Positions 34,626 to 44,462 of a stretch of DNA of 64,000 nt are shown one piece after another. Where the stretch lies: NCBI RefSeq assembly GCF_034424215.1, contig NZ_CP139960.1, positions 4,216,001 through 4,280,000 of the forward strand. Reading direction: 5' to 3'. The position numbers were made by a program, and so were the translations under genes. This stretch comes from Niabella yanshanensis. Lineage in GTDB: Bacteria; Bacteroidota; Bacteroidia; Chitinophagales; Chitinophagaceae. Below the pieces are notes generated by a model. It ran no database searches. It saw nothing but the letters and a program-made list of their open reading frames with translations, and was not told the DNA's origin. Numbering within the stretch: the stretch's first letter is position 1; every line of letters begins with the position of its first letter.

Positions 34626-35300
34626 CTACGAAGCGCTATTTTTTCTCCGGCTCTTATAAATTCCGATGCAGTAAGCCAGAAGCAGTGGAATAGCTAATAT
34701 CATAGAGAGCCCGGTTAGTAGCATCAGGATCAGGTAAGAGCTGTCGTGTGGCGACGGATCTCTGATGCCGCCCATCACTTCAAAGACAACATTATGTAAA
34801 TTGAGCATTGTTAGTACTGATATAATGAGGCAAATAGGCATAAATGTAACAGTTGCAATATTGCCCGGTGAAAGCTTTGTATAATGTTTTATAAAATAGT
34901 AGAGTAGGCAGAGTCTCCATAAGGCTACTATGGCCAGAAACCAAACATTGATTCTGTTGGCTGTTGTAATTGAATAAAAGCGTTCTACAGGGATCGCATA
35001 AAAGAGGGCAGGGAATGACGTTAGTGCTATAAAGGTTAGTACAATTCTATAGCTCCAGTTTTCAATTTTGAATGGTAAAATAATCAGCCATATAAAGCCG
35101 GCCAGTAGAAAAATATAAATGATAGAGCCTAAACCCAGGTGCTGCAATAAGCCTGCCTGCGTATCGTCCCAGTACCGTCCCATACCCACCACCCAGGTGC
35201 CGAAAATGCCGGCGATCAGGTGTTGGTTGTTTAATTTCAGCATATCTGCTCTGCTTAACCGAAAACTAAGCAGCTGCAGAATATAATTGATTATACTCAT
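34626..35300 (-). CDS. Unknown six-TM membrane protein coupled to a radical SAM gene
   Basis: I do not recognise a family. The 224 residues hold about six hydrophobic segments (around 28-45, 57-78, 85-104, 118-140, 147-168 and 190-214) with a basic C-terminus (YKSRRKNSAS) and a loop GGIRDPSPHD. Its ATG overlaps the stop of the radical SAM gene by 4 bases (ATGA), so translation is probably coupled and the two products may work together, for example on a lipid or membrane-bound substrate. That idea is inferred from the overlap only. Confidence 0.75.
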   Translation of the reverse strand: MSIINYILQLLSFRLSRADMLKLNNQHLIAGIFGTWVVGMGRYWDDTQAGLLQHLGLGSIIYIFLLAGFIWLIILPFKIENWSYRIVLTFIALTSFPALFYAIPVERFYSITTANRINVWFLAIVALWRLCLLYYFIKHYTKLSPGNIATVTFMPICLIISVLTMLNLHNVVFEVMGGIRDPSPHDSSYLILMLLTGLSMILAIPLLLAYCIGIYKSRRKNSAS

Positions 35301-36640
35301 GTGTTGATGGTGTTTGATTTTTCTTTTAAAACTGCTTTGAAATGTGATTTTCGTTCTTTCTTGTTTTCTTCAGTGTAGATCCGGGCCATCAGGTTTTGAA
35401 ACAAGCCTTCAAACTCCTGCACTGTAAAATTTCGCGGATGAAAGGTGGCATCAAATAGCGTACACTTGTCCCAATAGTTTTCTTGCAATAGCCTGTTCTG
35501 GCTTTTTAACTGATAGTATAAAGCTGTATTGGGAAAAGGCGTTAACATGGTTACCTGAACTTCTGTTAAGTTGCTTTGTTTAATGAACTGCTCGGTTGTA
35601 GTAAAGGTTTCCACTGTGTCTGTGTCAAAACCTAATATAAAACACCCATTGACCGATATCCCGTAGGACTGGATCTTTTCGATTGCTTTAAAATAGTGAT
35701 CAAATTGTTTGTATTTCCAGTTAGCCTTATCCAGGTTTTTCAACCCATTTGCGGTGGTGGTTTCAAAGCCTATTAAGATCTGGCTGCAGTTGGCCCTGGC
35801 CAGTTTTTCCAGTAATTCGTCATCATGGGCAACTGAAATATCTGTTTCGGTAAACCATTTCATAGGGTATTTCGAAAAAAGATCCAGCAATTGCTTCGAC
35901 CATATTTTATCAACGAAGGTATTATCATCAGCAAGCTCAATGAACGGTCTGTTCCAGAGTCCAAATATTTTATCCAGTTCTTTTCTAATTAATTCGAGGG
36001 GCTTTTTTTTATAAGAGCTTATTGTACGGGATGCTGCGCAGAAATGACAGTGCAGCGGGCAGCCCCTTGTTGTTTGAAGTGTTAGCCTGTTATACTTTGA
36101 AATGTCGAGTAAGTCATAGCGAGGTATTTTAGCCTGGTGTAGGTTAAAATTTAAGCCGCTATGGGAAAGGGAGCTGTAGTGAGGTTGTAATTTCCCTTTT
36201 TCGAAATCGCGGAGAAGCGAGGGCCATGCTAACTCACCTTCACCCTGGATCACACTATCTGCAAATTGCATGGCTTCTGCAGGCATAGCCGTAACGTGTA
36301 AGCCGCCCATGATAATCCTAATTCCCCATTGCCTGAATTTCGTAGCTAAAGCGTATGTTTCATTGATCCTTGCTGTCAAAGCGGAAAAAGCAATAATGTC
36401 GGGCTGTTCATCAATAATGTGCTGGATATCTTGCTCCGTGTAATGGTCTAATTCTTTATAAGCTATTTTCCAGTTGTCAGGCGTATGCGATGCCAGCGTC
36501 AGTAGCCCCAGACTAGGTAGGCTGGCTATTACCTGGCTTCTTTCCACGAAGCCGGGCAGCGTCAGGCCCAGCTCAAGAAGTTTTGGATTGTAGACCCTTA
36601 CACCACTCATCGATATTAAAGTAGCCTTGTATTGTTTCAT
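35297..36640 (-). CDS. B12-binding-domain radical SAM protein
   Basis: A 447-residue radical SAM enzyme of the BchE/HpnJ-like group. Seen: an N-terminal B12-binding-like Rossmann domain (residues 1-150; PSLGLLTLASHTP, IIMGGLHVTAMPAEA) without the DxHxxG base-off motif, and a radical SAM barrel with the iron-sulfur motif RGCPLHCHFCAAS (Cys194, Cys198, Cys201), ADDNTFVD, and GFETTT. The group includes methyltransferases and cyclases, often acting on lipids or isoprenoids. It is the first gene of a two-gene unit and has a perfect FNR-like palindrome about 50 bases upstream, so regulation by oxygen or nitrosative state is a fair hypothesis. Confidence 0.88.
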   Translation of the reverse strand: MKQYKATLISMSGVRVYNPKLLELGLTLPGFVERSQVIASLPSLGLLTLASHTPDNWKIAYKELDHYTEQDIQHIIDEQPDIIAFSALTARINETYALATKFRQWGIRIIMGGLHVTAMPAEAMQFADSVIQGEGELAWPSLLRDFEKGKLQPHYSSLSHSGLNFNLHQAKIPRYDLLDISKYNRLTLQTTRGCPLHCHFCAASRTISSYKKKPLELIRKELDKIFGLWNRPFIELADDNTFVDKIWSKQLLDLFSKYPMKWFTETDISVAHDDELLEKLARANCSQILIGFETTTANGLKNLDKANWKYKQFDHYFKAIEKIQSYGISVNGCFILGFDTDTVETFTTTEQFIKQSNLTEVQVTMLTPFPNTALYYQLKSQNRLLQENYWDKCTLFDATFHPRNFTVQEFEGLFQNLMARIYTEENKKERKSHFKAVLKEKSNTINT

Positions 36641-36682
36641 GATCCGGCATTTTAAAGCAAATCTATATCTGGTTATATATTC

Positions 36683-36708
36683 AAAACTTTGATATTTATC
36701 AAAGTTTT
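36683..36708. promoter_or_regulatory. FNR/Crp-type palindromic operator
   Basis: A 26-base palindrome (12-bp arms, 2-base centre) with the core TTGATATTTATCAA at 36689-36702, an exact TTGAT-N4-ATCAA FNR-type site. It lies 49 bases upstream of the radical SAM start and directly after the Crp/Fnr-family gene. Confidence 0.75.
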
Positions 36709-36797
36709 AAGCCAGTAAGCTTTTGTTTGCGATGTTGCAACAGACTGGTGACGGCAAGCTTTTACAGCATATTGATCTGTGTAGTTCAGTTGTATCG

Positions 36798-37364
36798 TTA
36801 TCGTTCAGAGCGGATACGGCTTAAAGTTTCGAGACTGATTCCCAAGTAAGAAGCCACATGCTTTAATGGAACCCGGTTGAGTATTTCCGGTTGAGTTTGT
36901 AACAGCGACAGGTAACGGTCTTTTGCTCTTTCCTTGCGAAGGGAATAAAGCCTTTCTTCGCTTTGAATATAATATTGGGTGGTTAATATTCTGCCAGTGA
37001 TATTGAATTCAGGAAACTGAACATATATCTGATGCAAGTCTTTATAATGAATTCCCAATACAGTTGTATTTTCCAGTGCAACAATGTTTTCTACACTAGG
37101 CGTTTGCGTGTAAAAGCTTTTTACAGAAATGATCACATCGTTTTCCTTCATAAACCATGATGTGATCTGGCTATCATGTTTCTCATAGTAGCATCGCAAC
37201 AATCCGTCATTTACAAAATAGATATATTCACAAACCTGTCCCTGATGCAAAAGCGCTTCCTTTCTCTTTATATTCCTGGCCACCAGTATCGACTTTAAAT
37301 GTTCCCGGAGCTCATGGGATAAAGGGTTTACGGCATCCAACATCGAAAATAAACGGTCGAACAT
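36798..37364 (-). CDS. Crp/Fnr-family transcriptional regulator
   Basis: A 188-residue regulator with a cyclic-nucleotide-binding-type beta-roll at about 25-115 (LLHQGQVCEYIYFVNDGLLR) and a C-terminal helix-turn-helix (PLKHVASYLGISLETLSRIR). The recognition helix carries Glu179-x-x-Ser182-Arg183 (ETLSR), the pattern used by FNR to read TTGAT. It has only two cysteines (45 and 58) and no FNR-type iron-sulfur cluster motif, so the signal is not the classical one. The site TTGATATTTATCAA lies just downstream, before the radical SAM gene. Short C-termini of this kind are normal for Bacteroidota Crp proteins. Confidence 0.92.
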   Translation of the reverse strand: MFDRLFSMLDAVNPLSHELREHLKSILVARNIKRKEALLHQGQVCEYIYFVNDGLLRCYYEKHDSQITSWFMKENDVIISVKSFYTQTPSVENIVALENTTVLGIHYKDLHQIYVQFPEFNITGRILTTQYYIQSEERLYSLRKERAKDRYLSLLQTQPEILNRVPLKHVASYLGISLETLSRIRSER

Positions 37365-37434
37365 TGCAGGTGTTTTAAAACTGTTTGTTAAGGAAATGGA
37401 ATTCAGCTATGAGCCATAATAATTGTTCTTTTTT

Positions 37435-37448
37435 ATCAGACGTCTGAT
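37435..37448. promoter_or_regulatory. Perfect 14-bp palindrome upstream of the Crp/Fnr gene
   Basis: ATCAGACGTCTGAT, about 70 bases before the regulator start. It has no loop and lacks the T run needed for a terminator on the minus strand. It could be an operator of the regulator gene; this is a guess. Confidence 0.35.
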
Positions 37449-37551
37449 TTTTCACGCAGCACTGTATTTAATTGCTCCGCCTTTAATAGTGATTTGTTAA
37501 GCAGGCCTGCGTCGCGATTGCAGTCTGCCTTTTTCACGGTCGCCAGCTTTA

Positions 37552-38349
37552 TTAGCGCCCGTCACCATCGAGCAGATTTCCTAAACCGCCTAAAATACTT
37601 CCTTCTTCCTTGCGGCTGGTAGTTGCAAAGGACAAAATGCGTGAGGCCAGTCGGCTTACCGGCAATGTCTGTATCCAAACACGGCCGGGACCAGCTAAGG
37701 TTGCAAAAAAGAATCCTTCACCACCAAATATCTTATTGCGGATGCCGCGCACCATTTCTATATCGTAGCGTATGTTTTGAGTGAAACCTACCAGGCAGCC
37801 GGTATCAACACGCAATAGGTCTCCCGGTTGCAGGTCACGATGAAAAACATGTCCACCTGCATGTATAAAGCTCATGCCATCGCCCTCCAGTTTCTGCATG
37901 ATAAAACCTTCCCCACCAAAAAGCCCTGTACCCAACCTGCGCTGAAATTCAATGCCCACTGAAACGCCTTTGGCCGCACACAAAAAAGCATCTTTTTGGC
38001 AAACAACTTTGCCACCATATTCCGAAAGGTCTACCGGGATGATTTTGCCGGGATAAGGAGAGGCAAATGCCACTTTCTTTTTGCCGTTGGCTATATTGGT
38101 ATAAGCTGTCATGAACAGGCTTTCTCCTGTAAGAAGCCGTTTGCCGGCGCTCATTAGTTTGCCTAATATGCCGCTGCCCTGGCCGGACTGGCTGCCATCC
38201 CCAAAAATAGTAGCCATTTCCACCCCATGATCCATCATCATAAAACTGCCTGCTTCTGCAATGGCGGTTTCATTGGGGTCTAGCTCAATGCTTACATATT
38301 GCATTTCTTCCCCAAAAATTTCATAATCTATTTCGTGGCTCGATTTCAT
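37552..38349 (-). CDS. TIGR00266 (AIM24-like) family protein
   Basis: A 265-residue soluble protein of the AIM24/TIGR00266 family. Seen: the start HEIDYEIFGEEMQYVSIELD, EAGSFMMMDHGVEM, and Gly-rich beta-roll turns GLFGGEGFIMQKLEGDG and NKIFGGEGFFFATLAGPG. The family folds as a trilobal beta barrel; its molecular role is unknown. The C-terminus ends soon after a Gly-rich stretch (GGLGNLLDGDG). It stands alone between the symporter and regulator genes. Confidence 0.93.
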   Translation of the reverse strand: MKSSHEIDYEIFGEEMQYVSIELDPNETAIAEAGSFMMMDHGVEMATIFGDGSQSGQGSGILGKLMSAGKRLLTGESLFMTAYTNIANGKKKVAFASPYPGKIIPVDLSEYGGKVVCQKDAFLCAAKGVSVGIEFQRRLGTGLFGGEGFIMQKLEGDGMSFIHAGGHVFHRDLQPGDLLRVDTGCLVGFTQNIRYDIEMVRGIRNKIFGGEGFFFATLAGPGRVWIQTLPVSRLASRILSFATTSRKEEGSILGGLGNLLDGDGR

Positions 38350-38483
38350 TGTATGTTTGTTTATATGTCAGAGATTTAGTTGCTGGCTATTGGATACTGG
38401 ATGTTAGGTTACTAGATGCCCCGACGCCGGATCAAGCGCGGGAATACTGAATGCATGCGGTTTAAATATTGCCACATTCAAGA

Positions 38484-39785
38484 TCATTGAACACCGGGCT
38501 TTATATTCAGCACTTTATTCAGTTGTTCTTTATCTAACTGCTTTTCCCAGCGTGCTATCACTACCGTGGCTACTGCATTGCCTACCATATTAGTTAACGC
38601 CCGGCATTCACTCATAAAACGGTCAATTCCCAGTATTAAGGTCATACCCGCTATGGGCACTTCGGGAACTACTGCCAGCGTGGCGGCTAAAGTAATAAAG
38701 CCTGCACCACTTACGCCCGCTGCACCTTTGGAGCTTAACATAGCTACTAATAGCAGCACGATCTGGCTTTCTAAAGGCAGATCAATATTGCAGGCCTGTG
38801 CTATGAACAGCGCTGCCAAAGTCATGTAGATATTAGTGCCATCAAGATTGAAAGAATAACCTGTAGGGACTACCAGTCCCACTATAGGTTTGGCACAACC
38901 GGCCTTTTCCATTTTCTGCATCAGGCTGGGCAGGGCAGCTTCAGAAGAGCTGGTGCCAAGCACCAGTAGTAATTCATCTTTTATATATTTCAGAAAGCGA
39001 AAAATGGAAAAGCCATTGTACCTGGCTACCGCTCCCAGGATTACAATCACAAATAATAAGGATGTTGCATAAAATGTAACTACCAGTGCCAGCAAATTGC
39101 CGATGGAAGAGATGCCGTATTTGCCAATGGTGAAAGCGATAGCGCCAAAAGCGCCGATGGGCGCCAGTTTCATCAAAATAGCAACTACTTTAAAAATGGG
39201 ATAAGCCAGGGCTTCCATAAAGTCAAGTACAGGCTTACTATTGGGCATGGTGGTTGATATCCCGATGCCGAACAAAATAGCGATCAGTAATACCTGTAAA
39301 ATGTTGTCACCGGTAAGCGGGCTTACCAAAGTTTTCGGAATAATATCGAATATGAATTTGATCAGTGAGTTATCGTGCGCTTTATTTACATATTGTTCAA
39401 TGGAAGAAGCCTGTAGGGTAGTGGGATCAATATTAAGCCCTTTGCCGGGCTGAACGATGTTGCTAACAATGAGACCTATGATAAGCGCCAGTGTAGAAAA
39501 AGTAATGAAATACAAAAAGGCTTTGCCCGCTACGCGGCCCACTTTTTTCATGTCGTTCATAGAGGCGATGCCCACGGTGATGGTGACGAATATGACCGGG
39601 GCGATGATCATTTTGATCAGGGAGATAAAACCATCTCCCAGCGGCTTCATCTGCTCGGCGAGAGAGGGTTTAAAATAGCCTAGTAGTGCGCCTATAGTAA
39701 TGGCTATTAAAACCTGTATGTATAGTACCTGGTAAAACTTTTTTTTCCCGGCAGGTGCGTCGTTTGGATGCGCTTCAACAATCAT
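38484..39785 (-). CDS. Dicarboxylate/amino acid:cation symporter (DAACS family)
   Basis: A 433-residue membrane transporter of the GltP/DctA family. Seen: the N-terminal [17 protein letters not shown], the hairpin serine motif [19 protein letters not shown], the substrate and sodium site [14 protein letters not shown], and [14 protein letters not shown] near the end. It would take up C4-dicarboxylates or acidic amino acids with a cation. It is the last gene of a closely spaced minus-strand run (yihY, acetyltransferase, unknown, symporter), with gaps of 20-34 bases. Confidence 0.94.
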   Translation of the reverse strand: MIVEAHPNDAPAGKKKFYQVLYIQVLIAITIGALLGYFKPSLAEQMKPLGDGFISLIKMIIAPVIFVTITVGIASMNDMKKVGRVAGKAFLYFITFSTLALIIGLIVSNIVQPGKGLNIDPTTLQASSIEQYVNKAHDNSLIKFIFDIIPKTLVSPLTGDNILQVLLIAILFGIGISTTMPNSKPVLDFMEALAYPIFKVVAILMKLAPIGAFGAIAFTIGKYGISSIGNLLALVVTFYATSLLFVIVILGAVARYNGFSIFRFLKYIKDELLLVLGTSSSEAALPSLMQKMEKAGCAKPIVGLVVPTGYSFNLDGTNIYMTLAALFIAQACNIDLPLESQIVLLLVAMLSSKGAAGVSGAGFITLAATLAVVPEVPIAGMTLILGIDRFMSECRALTNMVGNAVATVVIARWEKQLDKEQLNKVLNIKPGVQ

Positions 39786-39817
39786 TTGTTCATTTCTTTC
39801 CGGAAATATCGGAAAAA

Positions 39818-40399
39818 TTATTCAAGCAGTTCTTTAGGAAGGATCTTTTTTAAAAAAGGCATCTTGTCTTCCTCCATTACAATGAACTTCCAGTCGGTAA
39901 GATTTTTCGATTTGGCAATCACATCTTTCATAGAAAGGATAGTGTAGTAGCCTGATGCCTTATCATAAGTAACATTGGGCTCGCCAAATTTCGACTGCAT
40001 TGTTAAGGTCAGGAACTCATTTTCCGCAGCTGTAGAATCAGGCAAAGTGGAGTCGCCGCCAAACTTCATGCGAAGTATATTAGAGTATTGCAATTTCAGG
40101 AAATGAGCGCTATCGATTAACCTCGCATCTCCAACCTTTAATACTTTAGCAGAGTCGATCTGGTAATCAAATTCGGGCATATTAAAAACGGTTTCCATTG
40201 CCTTTATCATTTGCTCCCTGGGAATGATCGAATAGAAGTCTTCAATAATGAAACCGGCAGCCGTCCTAAAGTCTTTTTTAATAATTAGATTGGTATACTG
40301 CATGAACTGTTGCTCGGCGGTTTTCTTGTAGTCCTGGGCAAAGCTGTGTATATACCCGGCGCAAACAACAATGAGGATAAACAGGGACCTGATTTTCAT
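39818..40399 (-). CDS. Unknown exported protein, 193 residues
   Basis: No family recognised. Seen: a signal peptide at residues 1-21 (ending HSFAQ) and a compact alpha/beta domain with [17 protein letters not shown] and [20 protein letters not shown]. The arrangement of N-terminal helices followed by long beta strands recalls NTF2-like proteins, but this is weak. It lies in a tight run between the acetyltransferase (20 bases) and the symporter (32 bases). Confidence 0.78.
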   Translation of the reverse strand: MKIRSLFILIVVCAGYIHSFAQDYKKTAEQQFMQYTNLIIKKDFRTAAGFIIEDFYSIIPREQMIKAMETVFNMPEFDYQIDSAKVLKVGDARLIDSAHFLKLQYSNILRMKFGGDSTLPDSTAAENEFLTLTMQSKFGEPNVTYDKASGYYTILSMKDVIAKSKNLTDWKFIVMEEDKMPFLKKILPKELLE

Positions 40400-40419
40400 G
40401 GGAAAGCGTTTAGGGGTGA

Positions 40420-41013
40420 TTAAAATTTTAAATTTCTGAAATAATATTGCTGGTCTTCATCTGTAATACTTCGTATCAGCTTGCAGGGGCTACCCACAGC
40501 AATGACATTGGCAGGAATATCTTTTGTTACTACGCTTCCCGATCCGATAACGGTATTGTCGCCAATGGTGATACCTGGGTTAATAACTGTATTCCCTCCA
40601 ATCCATACATTATTACCAATAGTCACTGGAAATGCGTATTCGTATGCTTCGTTACGGGGTTCGTAATGAATAGGGTGGCCTGCGGTGTAAATAGCCACGT
40701 TAGGTGCCAGCAATACATTGTCACCAATAGTTACGGGTGCGCAGTCCAGTATAATACAGTTGTAGTTGGAGTAGAAGTTTTCGCCAATGGTAATATTGTA
40801 GCCATAATCGCAATAAAAAGGCGGTTCTATATGAAATTGGGTACCGGTGGAGCCCAATAATTTTTTGAAGAGTTCGTTACGTTCTTCTAATTTAAAGGGG
40901 TGCAGCTGGTTGATCTGGTAATTCAGATCTTTAGCCCGTTGCCGTTCTTCAAACAGTTGAGGCTCGAACGATTTATAGGGTTTACCCGCCAGCATTTTTT
41001 CTTTTTCATTCAT
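40420..41013 (-). CDS. Maltose/galactoside O-acetyltransferase-like enzyme
   Basis: A 197-residue cytosolic acetyltransferase of the left-handed beta-helix family. Seen: the N-terminal Mac domain (KEKMLAGKPYKSFEPQL), hexapeptide repeats (ITIGENFY, VTIGDNVLL, VTIGNNVWIG, ITIGDNTVIGSGSVVTKDIP) and the catalytic His113 in TAGHPIH. It would transfer acetyl from acetyl-CoA to a sugar hydroxyl. No sugar genes lie beside it. It shares a run with yihY and the symporter. Confidence 0.93.
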   Translation of the reverse strand: MNEKEKMLAGKPYKSFEPQLFEERQRAKDLNYQINQLHPFKLEERNELFKKLLGSTGTQFHIEPPFYCDYGYNITIGENFYSNYNCIILDCAPVTIGDNVLLAPNVAIYTAGHPIHYEPRNEAYEYAFPVTIGNNVWIGGNTVINPGITIGDNTVIGSGSVVTKDIPANVIAVGSPCKLIRSITDEDQQYYFRNLKF

Positions 41014-41047
41014 ATTATAATTGTTGTGCTGTAAATGTAAGATTTGT

Positions 41048-42019
41048 TTACTGCTCCGAGGTATACTCCGGGTGCTGAGGAGGCAGCTCCCTTACATTTT
41101 GTTCTTCTGTTACTACTTCCACGTGCACGGCATATTTTGATGGCCTGATACTCTCGCTGTACTTTTCCGCGTATACCTGTGTAAATTCTGCGCCAAAATA
41201 TAAAATAAAGGAAGTATAATAAACCCATAACAAAATGATAATAATAGTGCCGGCAGCGCCAAATACCACGCCCGGGCTGGACTTGGTAATGTACAGGTCG
41301 ATCAGGAATTTTCCTATTCCAAATAATACGGCAGTGAAAGCAGCTCCTACAAATGCGGGTTTCCATTTTATAATAACATCGGGAAGTACCTTGAATATAA
41401 CAGCGAAGAGAAAAGTGATCACGCTAAAGGTTAACACATTATTCAGTATAAAGAATAACCAGCCGGAGTCAACAGGAATCAGGTTTTGAAAACGCGATTG
41501 CACACTTCCCAGGATGCTGTTAAGAATCAGGGAAACCAACAATAAAAAACCCAGGGACACAATCAGTCCGAACGATTTCACACGATTGGTTAATAGTCCC
41601 CAGATTCCTTTACGGGGTTTTGCCCTTACTTTCCATATAGTATTCAGGCTATCCTGTATTTCAAGGAATACAGCTGTAGCGCCTATGATAAGTGAGATAA
41701 TGCCGATGATCAGGGCGATGGTTGTTTTGCCGCTTAAACTGGCCTGGGTTACGATGTTTTGAACCTGTGCGGCAATATTTTCATCGGTTAATTTGACGAC
41801 TTCCTCATAAATCTTATTCTCAATAATTTCTTTTTTATAAATTAGACTTGCTGAAGCGATAACAATTGTGAGCAGGGGCGCCATAGAGAATACAGTGCAG
41901 TAGGCCAGCGAAGAACTGAGTTTAGGAATTTTGTCAGCGGAAAAGCCTTTGGCCGATGCGATCAGGAGGTCTCCTGTATTTTTAAAGAAGCTTTTTGATT
42001 TGCTGAATGCTCTTTTCAT
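41048..42019 (-). CDS. YihY/BrkB-family inner-membrane protein
   Basis: A 323-residue polytopic membrane protein. Seen: the family start KGFSADKIPKLSSSLAYCTVFSMAPLLTIV, six hydrophobic segments, and LPDVIIKWKPAFVGAAFTAVLFGIGKFLI near the end, followed by a polar tail of about 45 residues. The family's function is not settled; early claims that it is RNase BN were withdrawn. It is the first gene of a four-gene minus-strand run and lies 112 bases after tamL. Confidence 0.93.
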   Translation of the reverse strand: MKRAFSKSKSFFKNTGDLLIASAKGFSADKIPKLSSSLAYCTVFSMAPLLTIVIASASLIYKKEIIENKIYEEVVKLTDENIAAQVQNIVTQASLSGKTTIALIIGIISLIIGATAVFLEIQDSLNTIWKVRAKPRKGIWGLLTNRVKSFGLIVSLGFLLLVSLILNSILGSVQSRFQNLIPVDSGWLFFILNNVLTFSVITFLFAVIFKVLPDVIIKWKPAFVGAAFTAVLFGIGKFLIDLYITKSSPGVVFGAAGTIIIILLWVYYTSFILYFGAEFTQVYAEKYSESIRPSKYAVHVEVVTEEQNVRELPPQHPEYTSEQ

Positions 42020-42131
42020 GAGGCATAACTATTTTGAGTATAATTGGATAATCATATTCAATAATAAAGCCATACTGCCTGTTTCAATAAAAAGATATTC
42101 TTTAAAGTTCTGATTAATAATGAAGTGTTCG

Positions 42132-44426
42132 TTAAAACGGATACCCGATACCAATATTCAGGATGAGATTTTGCTTACGCCAGGTGGGGTCGCCAAAATT
42201 GATCTGGTTAAAAACCCAGCGCTCGCCAGCCGGTAACCAGGGTTTTCTGAAGGGCATGGCCAGGTCAAACCTGATCACAAAAATACTGGCATCTACTCTC
42301 AATCCAACACCGCCGCCTACAGCAAACTCGTTGAGCGCATTGCGTAACCTGAACTGGCTACCCATGCGCGATGTATCGGCTTTAGCAGTCCACACATTGC
42401 CGGCATCTACAAAAACAGCTCCATGTATCACGCTGAACAGTTTGGCGCGAAGCTCTCCATTCACCATCATTTTTATATCACCTCCCTGGTCGGGGAAAAT
42501 CTGGCTGGAGTCAGGATTAATATCATAATTATAAGAACCGGGGCCCAGCGATCTCGCTCTGAAAGCCCTGATATCATTGCTACCTCCCGCAAAAAATTGC
42601 CGGATATACGGGAGTACGGTACTATTGCCATAAGGAATTCCATAACCAATATTAGCACGCCCTGCCAAAACGAGCTGCGGTTTGATCTTATAGTAATCGC
42701 GGAAGTCTGCTTCCAGTTTGATGAACTGGTTAACCGCTGTATTAAGCAGGGTTTTTTGCCCCTGGTCATTCTTTTTAAGAAAAGCATTTACCAGGTTGCC
42801 TGCTGTTTCGGCGGTACCCTGGAAGTAAATATTGTTTCTTTTAGCATCCTGGAACTGGTCGCTGTAAGTGAAGCGGTAGTTGGTGCTGAAGATAAACTGG
42901 TTCTCGTAGTTGCCTCTTAAACTGGGTACTCTTACCAAAAGCTTTTCAAGACTATCTGTTGTTTTGAGTGTGCGTACATAAGTAACAGAAAAAGGATTGA
43001 ATGTATGGTCTACAAATTGGCTGCCCTTCCAATTATAACCAAATTCAGCATTTCCGGATAACATGGTGAAATAAAGAGCCCTGTTCAGAAGCTGTCCGCC
43101 CAGTGTAATATGTGTTTTAGGAACAAAATTGCTCGCACTTTTAAAATTGATGGGGGCAATGATACGAGGAAAGATCAGCCTGGCGCTGGCGCTTAAAGAA
43201 TAGGAATTTGTTCGGGCGCCACTCACCTGCGTTTCAAATCCGCCCGCTATGCTGGTAACTAATTGCTCTGCTCCTCTAAACAGGTTACGGTTGGTATTGG
43301 ACAGTTTTATTTCAGAACCCACGAAGTTGTTCGATTTACTGGTACCGGTTACCTGTAACGACATAGAACGCTTTTTTTGAGGGGTGAGGTAAAAGTTAGC
43401 ATCCAATAAATCACTCTCCAGTGTGTCTATGGGTCTGAATTCGGCTTTCACAAAACGGAAAGTACCCAGGTTTACGAGGCGGTTGAGACTGAGGCTGTGA
43501 TCGGCACGGTTGTACAATTCATCTTTCTGGAAGAAAACCAACCTGTCAAAAATCCGGGGCTTGTAAGTATTTTGAGGATCGTAAATTTTAAAATCGTTAT
43601 GCAGTACCGGCTTTGATAATCTTAGTGCAGAATCGCGCCTGATATTGTAATTGGGATAAATTTTGATTTCGTTGATCCGGTAAGGTTTCAGGCCTTCAAT
43701 AGGGGTCATGTCCTTAACTTTTACATACACATTGGCTTTGTTATTGCCGATGGTACTATCTACCTGTAGTAATAAAAAGTCGGGGTTAAAAAAGAAGTAG
43801 CCTTTTTCTTTCAGATCGTTATCAATACGCTCCCTTTCTGCGGTGAATACATCGATGTCGTAAAAGATCCCCGACTTTAATAAAGACTGATCCGCCCCGC
43901 GCCTGATGATATTGTTGAGTGCTGTCGGTTCTGTAGGGAATTTGATTTCGTTAAGTGTGTATCGGTCATTGGTTATCGCCTTATATTCTGCGCGCCCTGT
44001 GCGTCCTTTTACAATAGCTTCACCGGTAACCGCAGCCTGCAGGTAGCCTTTACTGATCAGGTGGCTTTGTAGTATGTTAATGTTGTTTTGTAAACGCAGG
44101 TCGCTCATCAAAACAGGTGGTTCACCTAGTTTGGTACGTATCCAGTTTCGCAATCCTTTAGGCTTTTTAGGCTCCCCCGCAAGTGCATAAAAGGAAAGCT
44201 TATACCGCATCCCCAATATCTTTTTATTGGGCTCGGGGCGTGTCATTTCTTCCAGTGTGCTCTTTAATGCTTTTTCACCGGGAACTTTTTTAGCGCTATC
44301 GGGATTTATTTTTACCGTGGCGCCGGTATATAAAACCTGGCCTTCCTTCAGAGCTTTTAAGCCGGTACAGGACGCTGCTCCAAGGATGATGGTTGTTAAT
44401 GTTATGATGTTGTAAAATATCCGCAT
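42132..44426 (-). CDS. tamL: BamA/TamA-family outer-membrane lipoprotein (TamL)
   Basis: A 764-residue outer-membrane assembly protein. Seen: a lipobox (ILGAASC, Cys20), POTRA-like repeats in the first 300 residues (NNINILQSHLISKGYLQAAVTG), and a surface-antigen beta-barrel with FFAGGSNDIRAFRARSLGPG (the loop-6 VRGF/Y-type motif), VNGELRAKL and a C-terminus LNIGIGYPF. In Bacteroidota this lipidated TamA counterpart is called TamL and partners TamB. It starts 36 bases after the tamB stop, so the two are one operon. Confidence 0.92.
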   Translation of the reverse strand: MRIFYNIITLTTIILGAASCTGLKALKEGQVLYTGATVKINPDSAKKVPGEKALKSTLEEMTRPEPNKKILGMRYKLSFYALAGEPKKPKGLRNWIRTKLGEPPVLMSDLRLQNNINILQSHLISKGYLQAAVTGEAIVKGRTGRAEYKAITNDRYTLNEIKFPTEPTALNNIIRRGADQSLLKSGIFYDIDVFTAERERIDNDLKEKGYFFFNPDFLLLQVDSTIGNNKANVYVKVKDMTPIEGLKPYRINEIKIYPNYNIRRDSALRLSKPVLHNDFKIYDPQNTYKPRIFDRLVFFQKDELYNRADHSLSLNRLVNLGTFRFVKAEFRPIDTLESDLLDANFYLTPQKKRSMSLQVTGTSKSNNFVGSEIKLSNTNRNLFRGAEQLVTSIAGGFETQVSGARTNSYSLSASARLIFPRIIAPINFKSASNFVPKTHITLGGQLLNRALYFTMLSGNAEFGYNWKGSQFVDHTFNPFSVTYVRTLKTTDSLEKLLVRVPSLRGNYENQFIFSTNYRFTYSDQFQDAKRNNIYFQGTAETAGNLVNAFLKKNDQGQKTLLNTAVNQFIKLEADFRDYYKIKPQLVLAGRANIGYGIPYGNSTVLPYIRQFFAGGSNDIRAFRARSLGPGSYNYDINPDSSQIFPDQGGDIKMMVNGELRAKLFSVIHGAVFVDAGNVWTAKADTSRMGSQFRLRNALNEFAVGGGVGLRVDASIFVIRFDLAMPFRKPWLPAGERWVFNQINFGDPTWRKQNLILNIGIGYPF

Positions 44427-44462
44427 TCTTATATTGTTATCGTCGTACGTGCATGAGATTAA

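Noticed and set aside
37434-37535. 34-codon GTG-initiated minus-strand frame after the TIGR00266 gene
   Set aside because: Short, no partner or motif, and it runs into the palindrome; evidence is too weak for a gene call.
41010-41366. 118-codon frame inside the yihY gene
   Set aside because: Same strand, different frame from a long conserved membrane protein; no features of its own.
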